Part shown: positions 31,381-40,420 of the stretch, one piece after another
Layout: each line of letters begins with the position of its first letter
Position numbering within the stretch: the first letter of the stretch is position 1
Translations under genes and position numbers: made by a program
Assembly: GCF_008727755.1 (NCBI RefSeq)
Contig: NZ_CP044231.1
Span: 2,480,001 to 2,544,000 of the forward strand
DNA from: Microbacterium caowuchunii
Lineage (GTDB): Bacteria; Actinomycetota; Actinomycetes; Actinomycetales; Microbacteriaceae
Direction of reading: 5' to 3'
DNA: 64,000 bases
The notes under the pieces: model-generated
The model's database searches: none
What the model was told of the DNA's origin: nothing
The model's input: the letters and a program-made list of their open reading frames with translations, nothing else

Positions 31381-31386
31381 ACCCTA
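31381..31386 (-). promoter_or_regulatory. -10 box TAGGGT, leaderless start of the Prim-Pol gene
   Basis: On the minus strand TAGGGT is followed by 6 bases and ATG at 31374. Confidence 0.6.
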
Positions 31387-31427
31387 GGGGGCCGCCCCGG
31401 AGGCCGGTAGACCCGCGGGCCGGTCGC

Positions 31428-32465
31428 TCAGGCGCCGATCGCGAGCAGCGGGTGCAGTTGGTCGCGGCGCAGACGCAGCCAGGGCCCCGCAGGATCCACG
31501 ACCACCCCGGCGAGACCGGGGTCGGCGCGCAGGGCCGTCGCCAGCTGTGCCGCCGCGACCTTGACCGGTTGGTCGCCGCGACCGAGAGCGAGGAGCTCGA
31601 GGGGGTGGGAGAAGAGCTCGAGCATGCGGGTCCCGTCCGGGGCGCGGAGCTCGGCGATGCCGACCTGGCCGGTCTCGGTCTTCCGCGCGGCGATCCACAG
31701 CGGCGCGACGGTGAGCGCCTCCACGACCCGCTCGACGATCTCGGGCGTGCGCGGTGCGGCCAGGAGCGACTTGATCCGCAGCTCCGGGTCGATGTCGGCC
31801 AGCGCCTTCTCCAGAAGCGCTTTGGGCAGCAGCGCGGATCCGGGACGGGAGGCCTGGTCCACCGCGATCCCGCCCATGAGCCCGGAGACCACCTGACGCA
31901 GCAGCCCGATCGTGGGCTGGGCGAGGGCGGACGTGCCGGCGTCGCCGTCGGCGCGCACCGCATCCTGCAGCGCGGCGCCGCCGGAGTAGACGAGCATGTA
32001 CTTCTCGTCCTTGTAGGTGACCATGGATGTCGGCAGACCCTTGCCCTGCGCGAGGAGCTCACGCGCGTCGCCCTGCACCCGGATGTAGACGTGGCCCTGC
32101 AGCAGCTGCCGCGCGACGTTGATCAGCTCGGTCGGCTGCGCCTTCTCCGGGAGCACGGCCAGCGCGTCCCGCAGCAGCACGTTGTCGCGGAGTCCGGGGA
32201 CCGTCTCGATGCGGGTCGAGGCCTCCGCGGTGGCCGCGGCGAGATGCGCCGGCACATCGGCCGGAGGCGTCGGTGCGGGGGCTGCCTGCTCGGCCCCGGA
32301 CCGCGGCCGGCCGTAGGTCGACATCGAGATAGAGACGTGCGGCACCTGCTCAGCCGGAGCTGCGGTCTCCGCATCCGGGCTGCGCGGATCATCCGCTGCG
32401 GAGGTCAGCGCCTCGGCGGAGGGGTCGTCGTCGGACTTCTTCGGTCGGCGCGAGAACAGTGCCAT
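31428..32465 (-). CDS. SseB-family protein
   Basis: A protein of 345 aa. It has a disordered acidic/proline-rich N-terminus (about 1-95) and an SseB N-terminal-type domain at about 100-215 (LINVARQLLQGHVYIRV, KYMLVYSGG). A second, related alpha/beta domain follows (PLWIAARK, RMLELFSHPLEL). In actinobacteria the function is unknown despite the name taken from enhanced serine sensitivity. TAGGCT-N6-ATG precedes it. It lies between the Prim-Pol and pcrA genes, all on the minus strand but with separate promoters. Confidence 0.8.
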   Translation of the reverse strand: MALFSRRPKKSDDDPSAEALTSAADDPRSPDAETAAPAEQVPHVSISMSTYGRPRSGAEQAAPAPTPPADVPAHLAAATAEASTRIETVPGLRDNVLLRDALAVLPEKAQPTELINVARQLLQGHVYIRVQGDARELLAQGKGLPTSMVTYKDEKYMLVYSGGAALQDAVRADGDAGTSALAQPTIGLLRQVVSGLMGGIAVDQASRPGSALLPKALLEKALADIDPELRIKSLLAAPRTPEIVERVVEALTVAPLWIAARKTETGQVGIAELRAPDGTRMLELFSHPLELLALGRGDQPVKVAAAQLATALRADPGLAGVVVDPAGPWLRLRRDQLHPLLAIGA

Positions 32466-32471
32466 CGTGCC

Positions 32472-32477
32472 AGCCTA
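32472..32477 (-). promoter_or_regulatory. -10 box TAGGCT, leaderless start of the SseB-family gene
   Basis: On the minus strand TAGGCT is followed by 6 bases and ATG at 32465, within the 20-bp gap after pcrA. Confidence 0.6.
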
Positions 32478-32485
32478 CGGGGCGC

Positions 32486-34924
32486 TCAGAGCTTCTCGAT
32501 CGGGGCGATCTTGATCAGCAGCTTCTTCGCGCCCGCCGAGTCGAACCGCACGTGCGCGATCCGCTTCGCTCCCTCGCCGGTGACGGCGTCGATACGCCCC
32601 TCGCCGAAGTCCTCGTGCCGGATGCGGTCGCCTGCCGCGAGTTCCATCTCACTGTTGTCGCGGACCTTCGCCGGGATCTTGTTCGGGAACCGGTCCAGCG
32701 ACGTCGACCGCGGCGCGAGGGCAGGCGGGTCGTCCTTCCGGCCGCCCCAACCGCCGCCGGGACGGCGTGCGTTCAGCGCCCGCGATCCCGAGCCGCCGCG
32801 GGAGTTGACGTCTCCCGGCGACTGCCGCCACTCGATCAGCTCCGCCGGGATCTCCTGCAGGAATCGACTCGGCATCGCCACGGACACCTCACCGAACTGC
32901 GCGCGCGTCATCGCGAGGGTGAGGTACAGCCGCTTCCTGGCACGCGTCACCCCCACGTAGAACAGCCGTCGCTCCTCGGACGGCCCCCCGGGCTCGCCCG
33001 CGGAGATCCGGTGCGGGATGAGGTCCTCTTCCACACCGGTCACGAACACCGTGTCGAACTCGAGCCCCTTGGCGGTGTGCATCGTCATGAGCGACACCGA
33101 TCCGGAGGCGTCGTCGAGGTCGTCCGCGTCGGCGACGAGCGCCACCTCGGTCAGGAAGTCGATCAGTGTGCCGTCGGGGTTGTTGCGGGCGAACTCGCGC
33201 GCGACCGCGACGAGTTCGTCGAGGTTCTCGAGGCGCGCTTCGTCCTGCGGATCGCGGCTGGCGCGGAGGGCGTCCAGGTAGCCGGACTTCTGCAGCAGCA
33301 GTGTGAGCCCCTCGGCGACCGCGGTCGGCGGCGCGAGCTCGCCGGAGGCGGGGAGCATGAGCGCCGTCGCCTCGGCCAGGACCTTGTCCAGGTGCGCGAT
33401 GGCCGCCTGCACCTTCGGTCCGACGCCGAGCGCGTCGGAGGAGGCCAGGGCGTCGCGGAAGGTCAGCTGGTTGTCTTCGGCGAACCGGGCGATCGCCGTC
33501 TCGGTGACGTCGCCGATGCCGCGCTTGGGCTTGTTCAGGATGCGGCGGACCGCCATCTCGTCGGCCGGGTTCGCGACCGAGACGAGGTACGCGAGAGCGT
33601 CCTTGATCTCGGCCCGCTCGTAGAACTTGGTGCCGCCCATGATCTTGTAGGGCAGCGCGGAACGGATGAAGATCTCCTCCAGCGCCCGGGACTGCGAGTT
33701 GGTGCGGTAGAACACGGCCACGTCGGAGTACGCGACGCCCGCGCGGTGCAGCTTCTCGATCTCGTCCGCGATGAACTGCGCCTCGTCGTGCTGCGAGTAC
33801 CCCGTGAAGCCGACGATCGGCTCACCCGCCCCGACATCCGTCCAGAGCTTCTTGTCCTTGCGGTCGAAGTTGTTGCTGATGACCGCGTTCGCGGCGGACA
33901 GGATGTTCTGGGTGGAGCGGTAGTTCTGCTCGAGCAGCACGACCCGGGCCCCGGGGAAGTCCCGCTCGAACTCGCTGATGTTGCGGATGTCCGCGCCGCG
34001 GAAGGCGTAGATGGACTGATCCGAGTCGCCCACCACCGTGAGGGAAGCGCCTTCGAGCTCGGGGGCCTTCTCCGGCTCGAAGATCATCATGCCGCCGGCG
34101 GAATACGGCTCGGCGGACGATGCCCCGCTGACCGGCCGGGTGAGCTCGTGGATGAGCGCGTACTGCGCGTGGTTCGTGTCCTGGTACTCGTCGACGAGGA
34201 TGTGCCGGAAGCGGCGACGGTACACGTCGGCGACGTGCGGGAACGCCCGGAAGAGGTAGACGGTCTGGGCGATCAGGTCGTCGAAGTCGAAGGCGTTCGC
34301 CCGCTGCAGCGCCCGCTGGTAGTCCCCGAAGATGGCGGTGAACACCCGCTCGGCGGGATCGCTCATGTTCGCCTGACGGGCGTAGGACTCGGCGTCGGCC
34401 AGCTCGTTCTTGAGCTTGGAGATCTTGCCCTGCACCGCGGCCGGAGTGAGCCCGTAGGCGTCCCCCTCGTGCTCCTTGACGAGCCGCTTGATGAGCGCTC
34501 GGGAGTCGCCGGAGTCGTAGATCGTGAACGCGGTCGTGAACCCGAACTGCTGCGCCTCGCGGCGGAGGATCCGCACGCACGCGGAGTGGAACGTCGCGAT
34601 CCACATCCCCCGCGCACTCTCGCCGACCAGCTGTCCGACGCGCTCGCGCATCTCGCCGGCGGCCTTGTTGGTGAAGGTGATGGCCAGGATCTGACTCGGC
34701 CAGGCTTCTCGATTGCGCAGGAGCGAGGCGATGCGGTGCGTCAGCACGCGCGTCTTGCCCGAGCCGGCGCCCGCGACGATGAGCAGCGCGGGGCCGCGGT
34801 AGGTCACCGCTTCGCGCTGGGGCGGGTTGAGGCCGTCGAGCAGATCGGCGTCCGGCCGCGGGGCGGAGTCCGCCTGCGGGCCGCGATCGCCGCCGACGAT
34901 GAGAGGAGTGGATGCGTCGGTCAT
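32486..34924 (-). CDS. pcrA: ATP-dependent DNA helicase PcrA/UvrD
   Basis: A protein of 812 aa with all superfamily 1A motifs: Q motif LNPPQREAV, Walker A GAGSGKT, motif II DEYQDTN, motif III GDSDQSIYAFRGA, motif IV YRSTQNIL, motif V TMHTAKGLEF and motif VI VGVTRARKRL. The C-terminus after a Gly/Arg-rich linker ends in a Tudor-like domain (DRIRHEDFGEGRIDAV) used by PcrA to contact RNA polymerase. It is a 3'-5' helicase for nucleotide-excision and transcription-coupled repair. A TAGACT box lies 9 bases before ATG, with GAGGGG between. Confidence 0.96.
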   Translation of the reverse strand: MTDASTPLIVGGDRGPQADSAPRPDADLLDGLNPPQREAVTYRGPALLIVAGAGSGKTRVLTHRIASLLRNREAWPSQILAITFTNKAAGEMRERVGQLVGESARGMWIATFHSACVRILRREAQQFGFTTAFTIYDSGDSRALIKRLVKEHEGDAYGLTPAAVQGKISKLKNELADAESYARQANMSDPAERVFTAIFGDYQRALQRANAFDFDDLIAQTVYLFRAFPHVADVYRRRFRHILVDEYQDTNHAQYALIHELTRPVSGASSAEPYSAGGMMIFEPEKAPELEGASLTVVGDSDQSIYAFRGADIRNISEFERDFPGARVVLLEQNYRSTQNILSAANAVISNNFDRKDKKLWTDVGAGEPIVGFTGYSQHDEAQFIADEIEKLHRAGVAYSDVAVFYRTNSQSRALEEIFIRSALPYKIMGGTKFYERAEIKDALAYLVSVANPADEMAVRRILNKPKRGIGDVTETAIARFAEDNQLTFRDALASSDALGVGPKVQAAIAHLDKVLAEATALMLPASGELAPPTAVAEGLTLLLQKSGYLDALRASRDPQDEARLENLDELVAVAREFARNNPDGTLIDFLTEVALVADADDLDDASGSVSLMTMHTAKGLEFDTVFVTGVEEDLIPHRISAGEPGGPSEERRLFYVGVTRARKRLYLTLAMTRAQFGEVSVAMPSRFLQEIPAELIEWRQSPGDVNSRGGSGSRALNARRPGGGWGGRKDDPPALAPRSTSLDRFPNKIPAKVRDNSEMELAAGDRIRHEDFGEGRIDAVTGEGAKRIAHVRFDSAGAKKLLIKIAPIEKL

Positions 34925-35012
34925 TGCCCCTCAAGTCTAGGCGCGCCCTCCGACGTCCACTCCCCTGCGTCGGTGCGGCCGATGCACCGGCCCGCCCGCG
35001 CCGCGCGCTGCG

Positions 35013-36743
35013 TCAGTGCGCGCCGCCGCCGGGGCGCCGCTGGAGGCGCGTCTCCTCCAGATCGAGCAGGGCCTGCGCCTCGGCCAGGATGCGGGAGGGA
35101 TAGGAGCCGGTGGCCCGCACCTGGAGCAGCTTCTCCCGCTCGGCCGCGACGATCGTGAGGCGCAGTTCGCGGAACCGGGTGTGCGGCATCTCGTCCCGCG
35201 TGCGCCGGCCAGCCCGCTCCCATGCGGACTCCGTCCGGATGAAGGACGTCTGCCGGGCGCGCTCGATGACGTCCGGGTCGGGTTCGTCACCCCGTTCGCC
35301 GACGTGTTCGTCGAGCGCTTCCAGGCCGGCGTTGCTGATCGTCTCGAGCAATTGCGCCAGGTCCTTGCGGTCCTCGTGATCGTCGATGCCGCGGATGCCC
35401 AGCAGCCGGATGAGCCAGGGCAGCGTTCCACCCTGGAGCACGATGCTCACGACCGCGACGGTGAAGGCGATCAGGATGAGCTGCGGCCGATACGGGGTGT
35501 CCTCCGGCAGCGACTGCGCTGCCGCGAGGGTGACGACGCCCCGCATCCCCGACCATCCCAGTACGACGCCACCGCGCCAGTCGATCCGCTCGTTGCGCTG
35601 CTGGTCGAGGTCGGCCCGGCGTCGCTCGTAGTCCCGTTCCAGGCGATTCCGGATGCGCGCCTGCCGCTTGGTCGCGACCGGATGGGTGCGGTAGTAGTAC
35701 AGCGCGAGGAGCGCATGATAGGTGCGTTTCTCCGCGCGCATCTCGCGACGTCCGAGCGAGAACACCATGGGCCCGACCCACAGGTAACGGATGACGATCA
35801 GCGCCAGGGTGGCGAGCAGCCCGATCATGATGGATTGCCCCGCCCCCAGCACCGTGGGATCGACGTGGTCGATGAGCGTGCGGATCTCGAGCCCGATGAG
35901 CAGGAAGACCCCGTTCTCGAGCAGGAACTGGATGGTGCGCCAGTTGATCCGGTCGCTGATGCGCGACTGCGGGGAGAAGTGGCGGGGAGAGGCGTGTCCG
36001 GTGTAGAGCCCCGCGACGACCACCGCCAGGACCCCGGATGCGCCGAGGTACTCGGCCGGCACGAAGGCGACGAACGGCACCGCGATCGACAGTGCCGTGT
36101 CGAGGACCGGATCGGTGAGCTTGGCTCGCACCCACACCGTCACGCCGCCGGCGACGAGACCGATCAGCACCGCCACGATGACGGCGTAGAAGAAGTCAGC
36201 GACACCCTCCCAGGGCGAGGCGAGACCCCCGGCCGCCGCCGCGACGGCGGAGCGCAGCAGCACGAGCGCGGTGGCGTCGTTGACGAGCCCCTCCCCCTCG
36301 AGCAGCGTGAGCAGCCGGGGCGGCAGGCCCAGCCGTCTGCCGACCGAGGTCGCGGCGACCGCATCCGGCGGGCTGATGATCGCCCCCAGCGCCACGGCGG
36401 CGGCGAAGTTCAGGTCCGGCAGCAGCGTGTAGAGGAGGAAGCCGGTGGCGAAGGCGGTCACGATGACGAGCACGACCGAGAGGCTCGCGATCGATCCGAG
36501 GTTCCGCCGGAAGTCCATGACCGGCACGCTGACGGCGGCCGCGTAGAGGATCGGTGGGAGGAGCCCGTCGAGGATGATCTCGTGGGGGACCTCGATGTCG
36601 GGCACGCCGGGCAGATAGGACAGCCCCACACCGACCACGACGAGGATGATGGGGGCCGCGACACCGAGCTTCTTCGAGAAGGCGGCGACGGCGACGATGA
36701 CGGCGACAGCGACGATTGCGTACAGGCCGAGTTCCATCCCCAT
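35013..36743 (-). CDS. CPA1-family Na+/H+ antiporter
   Basis: A protein of 576 aa. About 12 helices at 1-400 carry the CPA1 motifs ISPPDAVAATSVGRRLGLP and EGLVNDATALVLLR (the ND pair binds the ion). A soluble, strongly charged helical C-terminus of about 170 residues follows, as in bacterial NhaP-type antiporters. It exchanges Na+ or K+ for H+ at the cytoplasmic membrane. ATG at 36743 was preferred to ATG at 36737 because AGGA lies 8 bases before it. Phased GTCACGG repeats lie 80-120 bp upstream. Confidence 0.93.
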   Translation of the reverse strand: MGMELGLYAIVAVAVIVAVAAFSKKLGVAAPIILVVVGVGLSYLPGVPDIEVPHEIILDGLLPPILYAAAVSVPVMDFRRNLGSIASLSVVLVIVTAFATGFLLYTLLPDLNFAAAVALGAIISPPDAVAATSVGRRLGLPPRLLTLLEGEGLVNDATALVLLRSAVAAAAGGLASPWEGVADFFYAVIVAVLIGLVAGGVTVWVRAKLTDPVLDTALSIAVPFVAFVPAEYLGASGVLAVVVAGLYTGHASPRHFSPQSRISDRINWRTIQFLLENGVFLLIGLEIRTLIDHVDPTVLGAGQSIMIGLLATLALIVIRYLWVGPMVFSLGRREMRAEKRTYHALLALYYYRTHPVATKRQARIRNRLERDYERRRADLDQQRNERIDWRGGVVLGWSGMRGVVTLAAAQSLPEDTPYRPQLILIAFTVAVVSIVLQGGTLPWLIRLLGIRGIDDHEDRKDLAQLLETISNAGLEALDEHVGERGDEPDPDVIERARQTSFIRTESAWERAGRRTRDEMPHTRFRELRLTIVAAEREKLLQVRATGSYPSRILAEAQALLDLEETRLQRRPGGGAH

Positions 36744-36823
36744 CAGGATATTCCTCGCCCTCCTGGGGCAGGCTCGGAATCGTGCCGTCCGCGCCGCCAC
36801 TGCCGTCCTCGCCGCCCGCGGTC

Positions 36824-36860
36824 GTCACGGAGCGTCACGGACGGACACTGCGTGTCACGG
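36824..36860. repeat. Helically phased GTCACGG heptamers
   Basis: GTCACGG occurs at 36824-36830, 36834-36840 and 36854-36860; the missing 10-bp position (36844) holds GACACTG. A strict 10-bp phase puts all units on one face of the helix, as in operators for cooperative binding. They lie upstream of the antiporter gene and of the tRNA-like sequence. Confidence 0.55.
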
Positions 36861-36900
36861 ATGACCGGATGCCGCGTGGGGCGCGTTAGCGTCGAGTCAT

Positions 36901-36972
36901 CGCGGCGGTCCGGGTGGTCCCGGGCACCGGTTCATACCCGGATGCGTTGCGGGTTCGACTCCCGCCGTCGCG
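36901..36972 (+). tRNA. tRNA-like sequence, anticodon CAU, atypical D-arm (possible tRNA-Met or pseudo-tRNA)
   Basis: The 7-bp acceptor stem is CGCGGCG/CGTCGCG with one G-T pair. The T-arm GCGGG-TTCGACT-CCCGC is perfect and has the canonical TTCGANT loop. The anticodon stem-loop is CCGG-TTCATAC-CCGG with anticodon CAT after T33. Against a normal tRNA are G at position 8, a six-base D-loop without A14, one extra base before the anticodon stem and an A-A pair at its top. No CCA is encoded. It may be a divergent or decaying tRNA, possibly an old integration site. Confidence 0.45.
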
Positions 36973-36978
36973 TCGAGA

Positions 36979-37113
36979 TACGGCCCCGCGGATGCGGGCG
37001 CCCTGCCGCTGCCGGACGGGCTCCACCCCGACGCGCGGACGCACCACCTCATCGGACGACGCTTCGCCGAGCACGTGTTCGCCCCCGGCGGGGCGTTCGC
37101 CGGAGGGGACTGA
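36979..37113 (+). pseudogene. C-terminal remnant of an SGNH/GDSL hydrolase
   Basis: The frame from TAC at 36979 to TGA at 37113 encodes 44 residues. They contain LPLPDGLHPDARTHHLIGRRF, shortened here to its key part: the catalytic D-x-L-H of SGNH hydrolases followed by the usual closing helix. Everything upstream of this block, including the catalytic Ser region, is missing, and the frame runs into the tRNA-like sequence. It therefore looks like the end of a gene whose front was lost. Confidence 0.6.
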
Positions 37114-37152
37114 CGCCCACGAGGCATGCCCTGATGCGGCATGCTCGACGGC

Positions 37153-37362
37153 ATGGCAGGTGTACCCCACGGCTTCGAATACGTCCAGCACGGCGACCGC
37201 GTGGAGATCCGCCACCACGGGCGCCTGGCCGCCACGCTCCGCAAGGCGGCGGCGGTCGCCTTCCTCGATGATGTGGAGCGCGGCGACCCGCAGCACGTCA
37301 TGGCGCGGGTCACCGGGAATTACAAGCGCGGCAACGAACGCTCGACGCCCCACCGTCCCTGA
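37153..37362 (+). CDS. Small conserved-looking hypothetical protein
   Basis: A protein of 69 aa: a beta-rich N-terminus (HGFEYVQHGDRVEIRHHGR), a helix (AAAVAFLDDVERGD) and a C-terminal RVTGNYKRGNE. I recall similar short actinobacterial proteins with the GNYKRGNE ending, of unknown function. Neither ATG 37153 nor ATG 37141 has a ribosome site; 37153 is the better match to the compact family form. The codon use is G/C-ending throughout. Confidence 0.65.
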   Translation: MAGVPHGFEYVQHGDRVEIRHHGRLAATLRKAAAVAFLDDVERGDPQHVMARVTGNYKRGNERSTPHRP

Positions 37363-37421
37363 CCCGCCGTCGGGTGGCGGCTCGGCCGGCACGTGGCCTG
37401 ATCTCCGGAGGCGCCGAGACG

Positions 37422-37462
37422 GTCTTCGTCCCGGGTCGCGACCGGCGACCCGGGACGAAGAC
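37422..37462. terminator. Strong intrinsic terminator after the lamin-tail protein gene
   Basis: A perfect 18-bp stem, 37422-37439 with 37445-37462, has a 5-base loop. It starts 9 bases after the stop of the minus-strand gene at 37471. It can also end transcripts from the small plus-strand gene. Confidence 0.9.
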
Positions 37463-37470
37463 GGTGGGGA

Positions 37471-40338
37471 TCAGCCGATGCGCTGCATCCGGCGACGCAG
37501 GATCGTCATCGCAGAGCCCAGCAGCAGCATCCCCGCGGCGAGGGCGGCGAGCGCCGCGGCCGGGGAGCTCCCGGTCGCCGCGAGCCCTTCCGCGACCGGC
37601 GTGGTCGCGCCGGCATCCGTCACGGGCGGCGTCGTCGTCCCGGGCACTGCCGGGACACCGGGCACCGCAGGATCAGCCGGATCCACGACATCGGCAGCCG
37701 TCAGCCCGCCCATCCGGAGCGACCCGCTGGTCACCCCGTCCTGGAACCACCAGGCGGGTCGCTGACCGTCGCGCGTCAGGGATGCGGGGGCGGTCGCGAA
37801 GCCCTCGTTGTTGACGTTCGGCATCTCGCCGGGGCGTGCCGCAAGGGAGATCTCCGGCCGGTCGGTGCCGTTGAGGACGATCTGTGCGGCGGTGCCGCCG
37901 CAGCCGTCGTCGCAGACCGCCCAGAGCACGCCCAGGACACTGTCGTGATCGAGGGCCATCACCCCGGCGAGCCCGGGGTCGATCGTCGCCACCAGCTCGG
38001 CCGATCCGTCCGCGTTCAGCGCGAAGGCGTACACGTCACCGGTGTCCTCGACACCGACGAAGAACAGCCCGTCGCCGTGACCCGGGTAGCCGGCCGGGTC
38101 GTAGACCGCACCGCTGGTGTCGTCGAACAACGCCCCGGCGAGGACCGTGTCCGGGATCCACTCGACCGCCTCGACCCCGAGGTTCGCACCGACGGCGGGC
38201 AGATGGCCGGTGAGGTCCCATTCCTGCGACGCCACGACATCCGGTCCCGGGGCGGACGGGTCGATCTTGAGCACCGTGTTCCGATTCACACCCTTCGCGC
38301 TGTTGTCGCGCTCGGAGGCCAGGTAGACGAATCCGTCGCCCGCCACCGTGATGCCCTCGGCATCCGGACCCGCCGCCCGCGGCGCGTCCGCATCCTTCTG
38401 GAACCGCGCGCGCTTGCCGTTCTCCCACCCCTCGGCGAAGGTGGTCGTCCCGTCGGCGGCCACCGCGAGCTTCCAGAAGCGGCCGGTCCCGTTGTCGACC
38501 GCCCAGAGGAAGACGCCGTCCTCGCCCACCTGCACGTCGAGGCCCGAGCTGTCCGCGAGGAACATGGGCATGGCGTCGAGCGGGGTCACCGCGGCCGCAC
38601 CGGGCCAGAGACCGAGCGGGACCTCCCCCGCGCAGACGTTCGCCGCACCGGGGGTGGACTCGGCCGTGACCGCGAAGGAACCGGTCGTGTCCGGGCAGCG
38701 CCCCCAGGTGACCGCCGCGTGCCCGGCTCCCCAGGTGGTGTCGTCGACCACCAGGTCGCCGTCGAAGACGCGCACCGCGTCACCGCCACCGAGCCCGAAG
38801 CCGAGCTCCGCACGGGAGATGACGAGGTACCCACCGGCGGCGATGCCCGTGCCGGCGGGGATCGTGTACGCGTGGGAGTCGTCGTCGTCCTTCACCACGA
38901 TCCCCGAGACGTCGAGAGCCGCCGCGGTGGGGTTGACCAGCTCGATCCAGTCGTCGGGGTCGCCGCCGTCGGATTCCACCTCGTTGATCCGGACCGGATT
39001 GCCGCACGCGTTGCGGAGCCCCTTCGTCGAGACCGCGACATCCGAGAACGGCCCGGCACCGTCCGCGCAGCGCGCCCACACGCCATCCGCATGGGCCGCG
39101 TAGACGTGCTCGGCCACGACGTTGCCCCGCGCGTCCCGCACGGTCACCGTGTCACCGTTGCCCAGCCCGAAGACGAATTCGGTCGGCTGATCGAACACGA
39201 AGAATGCGCCGGGCGCGAGCAGCGTTCCCGCGGGAAGCGGTGTCGCCTCCGCCGCGTGGCCGACGGGATCGTTGTCCATCACGGTCCAGCCGGAGATGTC
39301 CACGGCCGTCGCGCCGGTGTTCATGATCTCCACCCAGTCGGTCGCGTCACCGTTGGACTCGATCTCGTTGATCGCGACGGCGTGCATCACGCACTCGTTG
39401 GCGGCACCGGGCGTCGCCCGCGCAAGCACGAACAGCCCCTCTCCGTCCGGGCAGCGCGCGAGCGTCGCCGCGGCCGCGTCCCCGTCGATCGCGGCGTGCC
39501 CCTCCCAGGGCTCCGTGTCGTCGACCCGCTCCCCACGGGGGTCGAAGAGCCGGATGCGGTCGGCGCTGCCGACGCCGATCGCCGCGCCGAACCGGTCGGT
39601 CGCGCCGTCCACCAGTCCCTCCGTGGCCTCGTCCACCACGAGGAAGCCGCCGGCGGGGATCGTGGCCCCCGCGGGGAACCGCCACCGGTGATCGTCCGAG
39701 TTGTCCCTGATCTCGTACCCGGAGACGTCGAACGCCTCGGTGCCGGGGTTGTGGAACTCGACCCAGTCCGCGGGCTGGGAGTCCACCTCGTTGATCACGA
39801 TCGAACCGGCGACGCTCGGCGGTGTGCAGATGTTGGCTGCGCCGGGGGTGGGCGCCGTCGCGTGCGCCCACCCGCCGGTGCCGTCCGGGCAGCGCGCCCA
39901 TACCGCGAGCGGCGCCGTGTTGTCGTAGCGGAACGCATCCACCTCGGCGCCCGAGGCATCGTAGAGCACGACCTCGTCGTTCTTTCCGAGCCCGAACGTG
40001 AAGTGCACGTCACTCTCCAGGACGAAGAACCCGCCCGGTTCGAGCACGGTGCCGGCGGGGACGTCGCCGAAGCGGTCCCGCTTGTCGTCCGACATCCGCC
40101 ATCCGGTGAGCTCCACCGCATCCGGCCCGGCGTTGTACAGCTCGACCCTGTCGGTGTATCCGGACGCCTCGTCGTAGATGATCTCGTTCACCACCACCGC
40201 GGGAGACGCGGACGGCGGCGCGGCTGGACGGTCCGGAGAGGGGGAAGCGGCGGAAGCCGCCGTGGGAAGCGCGGCACCGGCGGCCGCACCGGCGGCGCAC
40301 ACCGCGACTGCGGCGAGCATGCGCATGAGACGGGACAT
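37471..40338 (-). CDS. Secreted, wall-anchored protein with four lamin-tail domains and a beta-propeller-like region
   Basis: A protein of 955 aa. A signal peptide (1-30, ending ASA) comes first. Four lamin-tail (LTD) domains then begin with VVVNEIIYDE, IVINEVDSQ, VAINEIESN and VRINEVESD (about 48, 173, 318, 447). Each ends in a C-P-D-G...PGAAN-C cysteine pair. Residues about 575-860 resemble the esterase-like-of-phytase/SdiA-regulated propeller (ADSSGLDVQ, PDAEGITV, GLFFVGVEDTG, ALDHDSVLGVLWAV). The C-terminus has LAATG (919-923), a membrane helix and RRRMQR, a class E sortase signal. GGAG lies 5 bases before ATG. It may be an extracellular hydrolase or adhesin. Confidence 0.88.
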   Translation of the reverse strand: MSRLMRMLAAVAVCAAGAAAGAALPTAASAASPSPDRPAAPPSASPAVVVNEIIYDEASGYTDRVELYNAGPDAVELTGWRMSDDKRDRFGDVPAGTVLEPGGFFVLESDVHFTFGLGKNDEVVLYDASGAEVDAFRYDNTAPLAVWARCPDGTGGWAHATAPTPGAANICTPPSVAGSIVINEVDSQPADWVEFHNPGTEAFDVSGYEIRDNSDDHRWRFPAGATIPAGGFLVVDEATEGLVDGATDRFGAAIGVGSADRIRLFDPRGERVDDTEPWEGHAAIDGDAAAATLARCPDGEGLFVLARATPGAANECVMHAVAINEIESNGDATDWVEIMNTGATAVDISGWTVMDNDPVGHAAEATPLPAGTLLAPGAFFVFDQPTEFVFGLGNGDTVTVRDARGNVVAEHVYAAHADGVWARCADGAGPFSDVAVSTKGLRNACGNPVRINEVESDGGDPDDWIELVNPTAAALDVSGIVVKDDDDSHAYTIPAGTGIAAGGYLVISRAELGFGLGGGDAVRVFDGDLVVDDTTWGAGHAAVTWGRCPDTTGSFAVTAESTPGAANVCAGEVPLGLWPGAAAVTPLDAMPMFLADSSGLDVQVGEDGVFLWAVDNGTGRFWKLAVAADGTTTFAEGWENGKRARFQKDADAPRAAGPDAEGITVAGDGFVYLASERDNSAKGVNRNTVLKIDPSAPGPDVVASQEWDLTGHLPAVGANLGVEAVEWIPDTVLAGALFDDTSGAVYDPAGYPGHGDGLFFVGVEDTGDVYAFALNADGSAELVATIDPGLAGVMALDHDSVLGVLWAVCDDGCGGTAAQIVLNGTDRPEISLAARPGEMPNVNNEGFATAPASLTRDGQRPAWWFQDGVTSGSLRMGGLTAADVVDPADPAVPGVPAVPGTTTPPVTDAGATTPVAEGLAATGSSPAAALAALAAGMLLLGSAMTILRRRMQRIG

Positions 40339-40420
40339 GGGGACTCCTCGGTAGAAGGAACGGGCTCGTCCAGATCATCGGCACCGGGTTACCGGCATCC
40401 GCCGTCGTGGTGACGGCCGG

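Noticed and set aside
32459..35158. 899-codon plus-strand frame opposite pcrA
   Set aside because: Antisense shadow of a conserved helicase; no domain is recognisable.
37945..40413. 822-codon plus-strand frame opposite the lamin-tail protein
   Set aside because: Arg/His/Gly-rich shadow sequence; the minus strand has signal peptide, domains and sorting signal.
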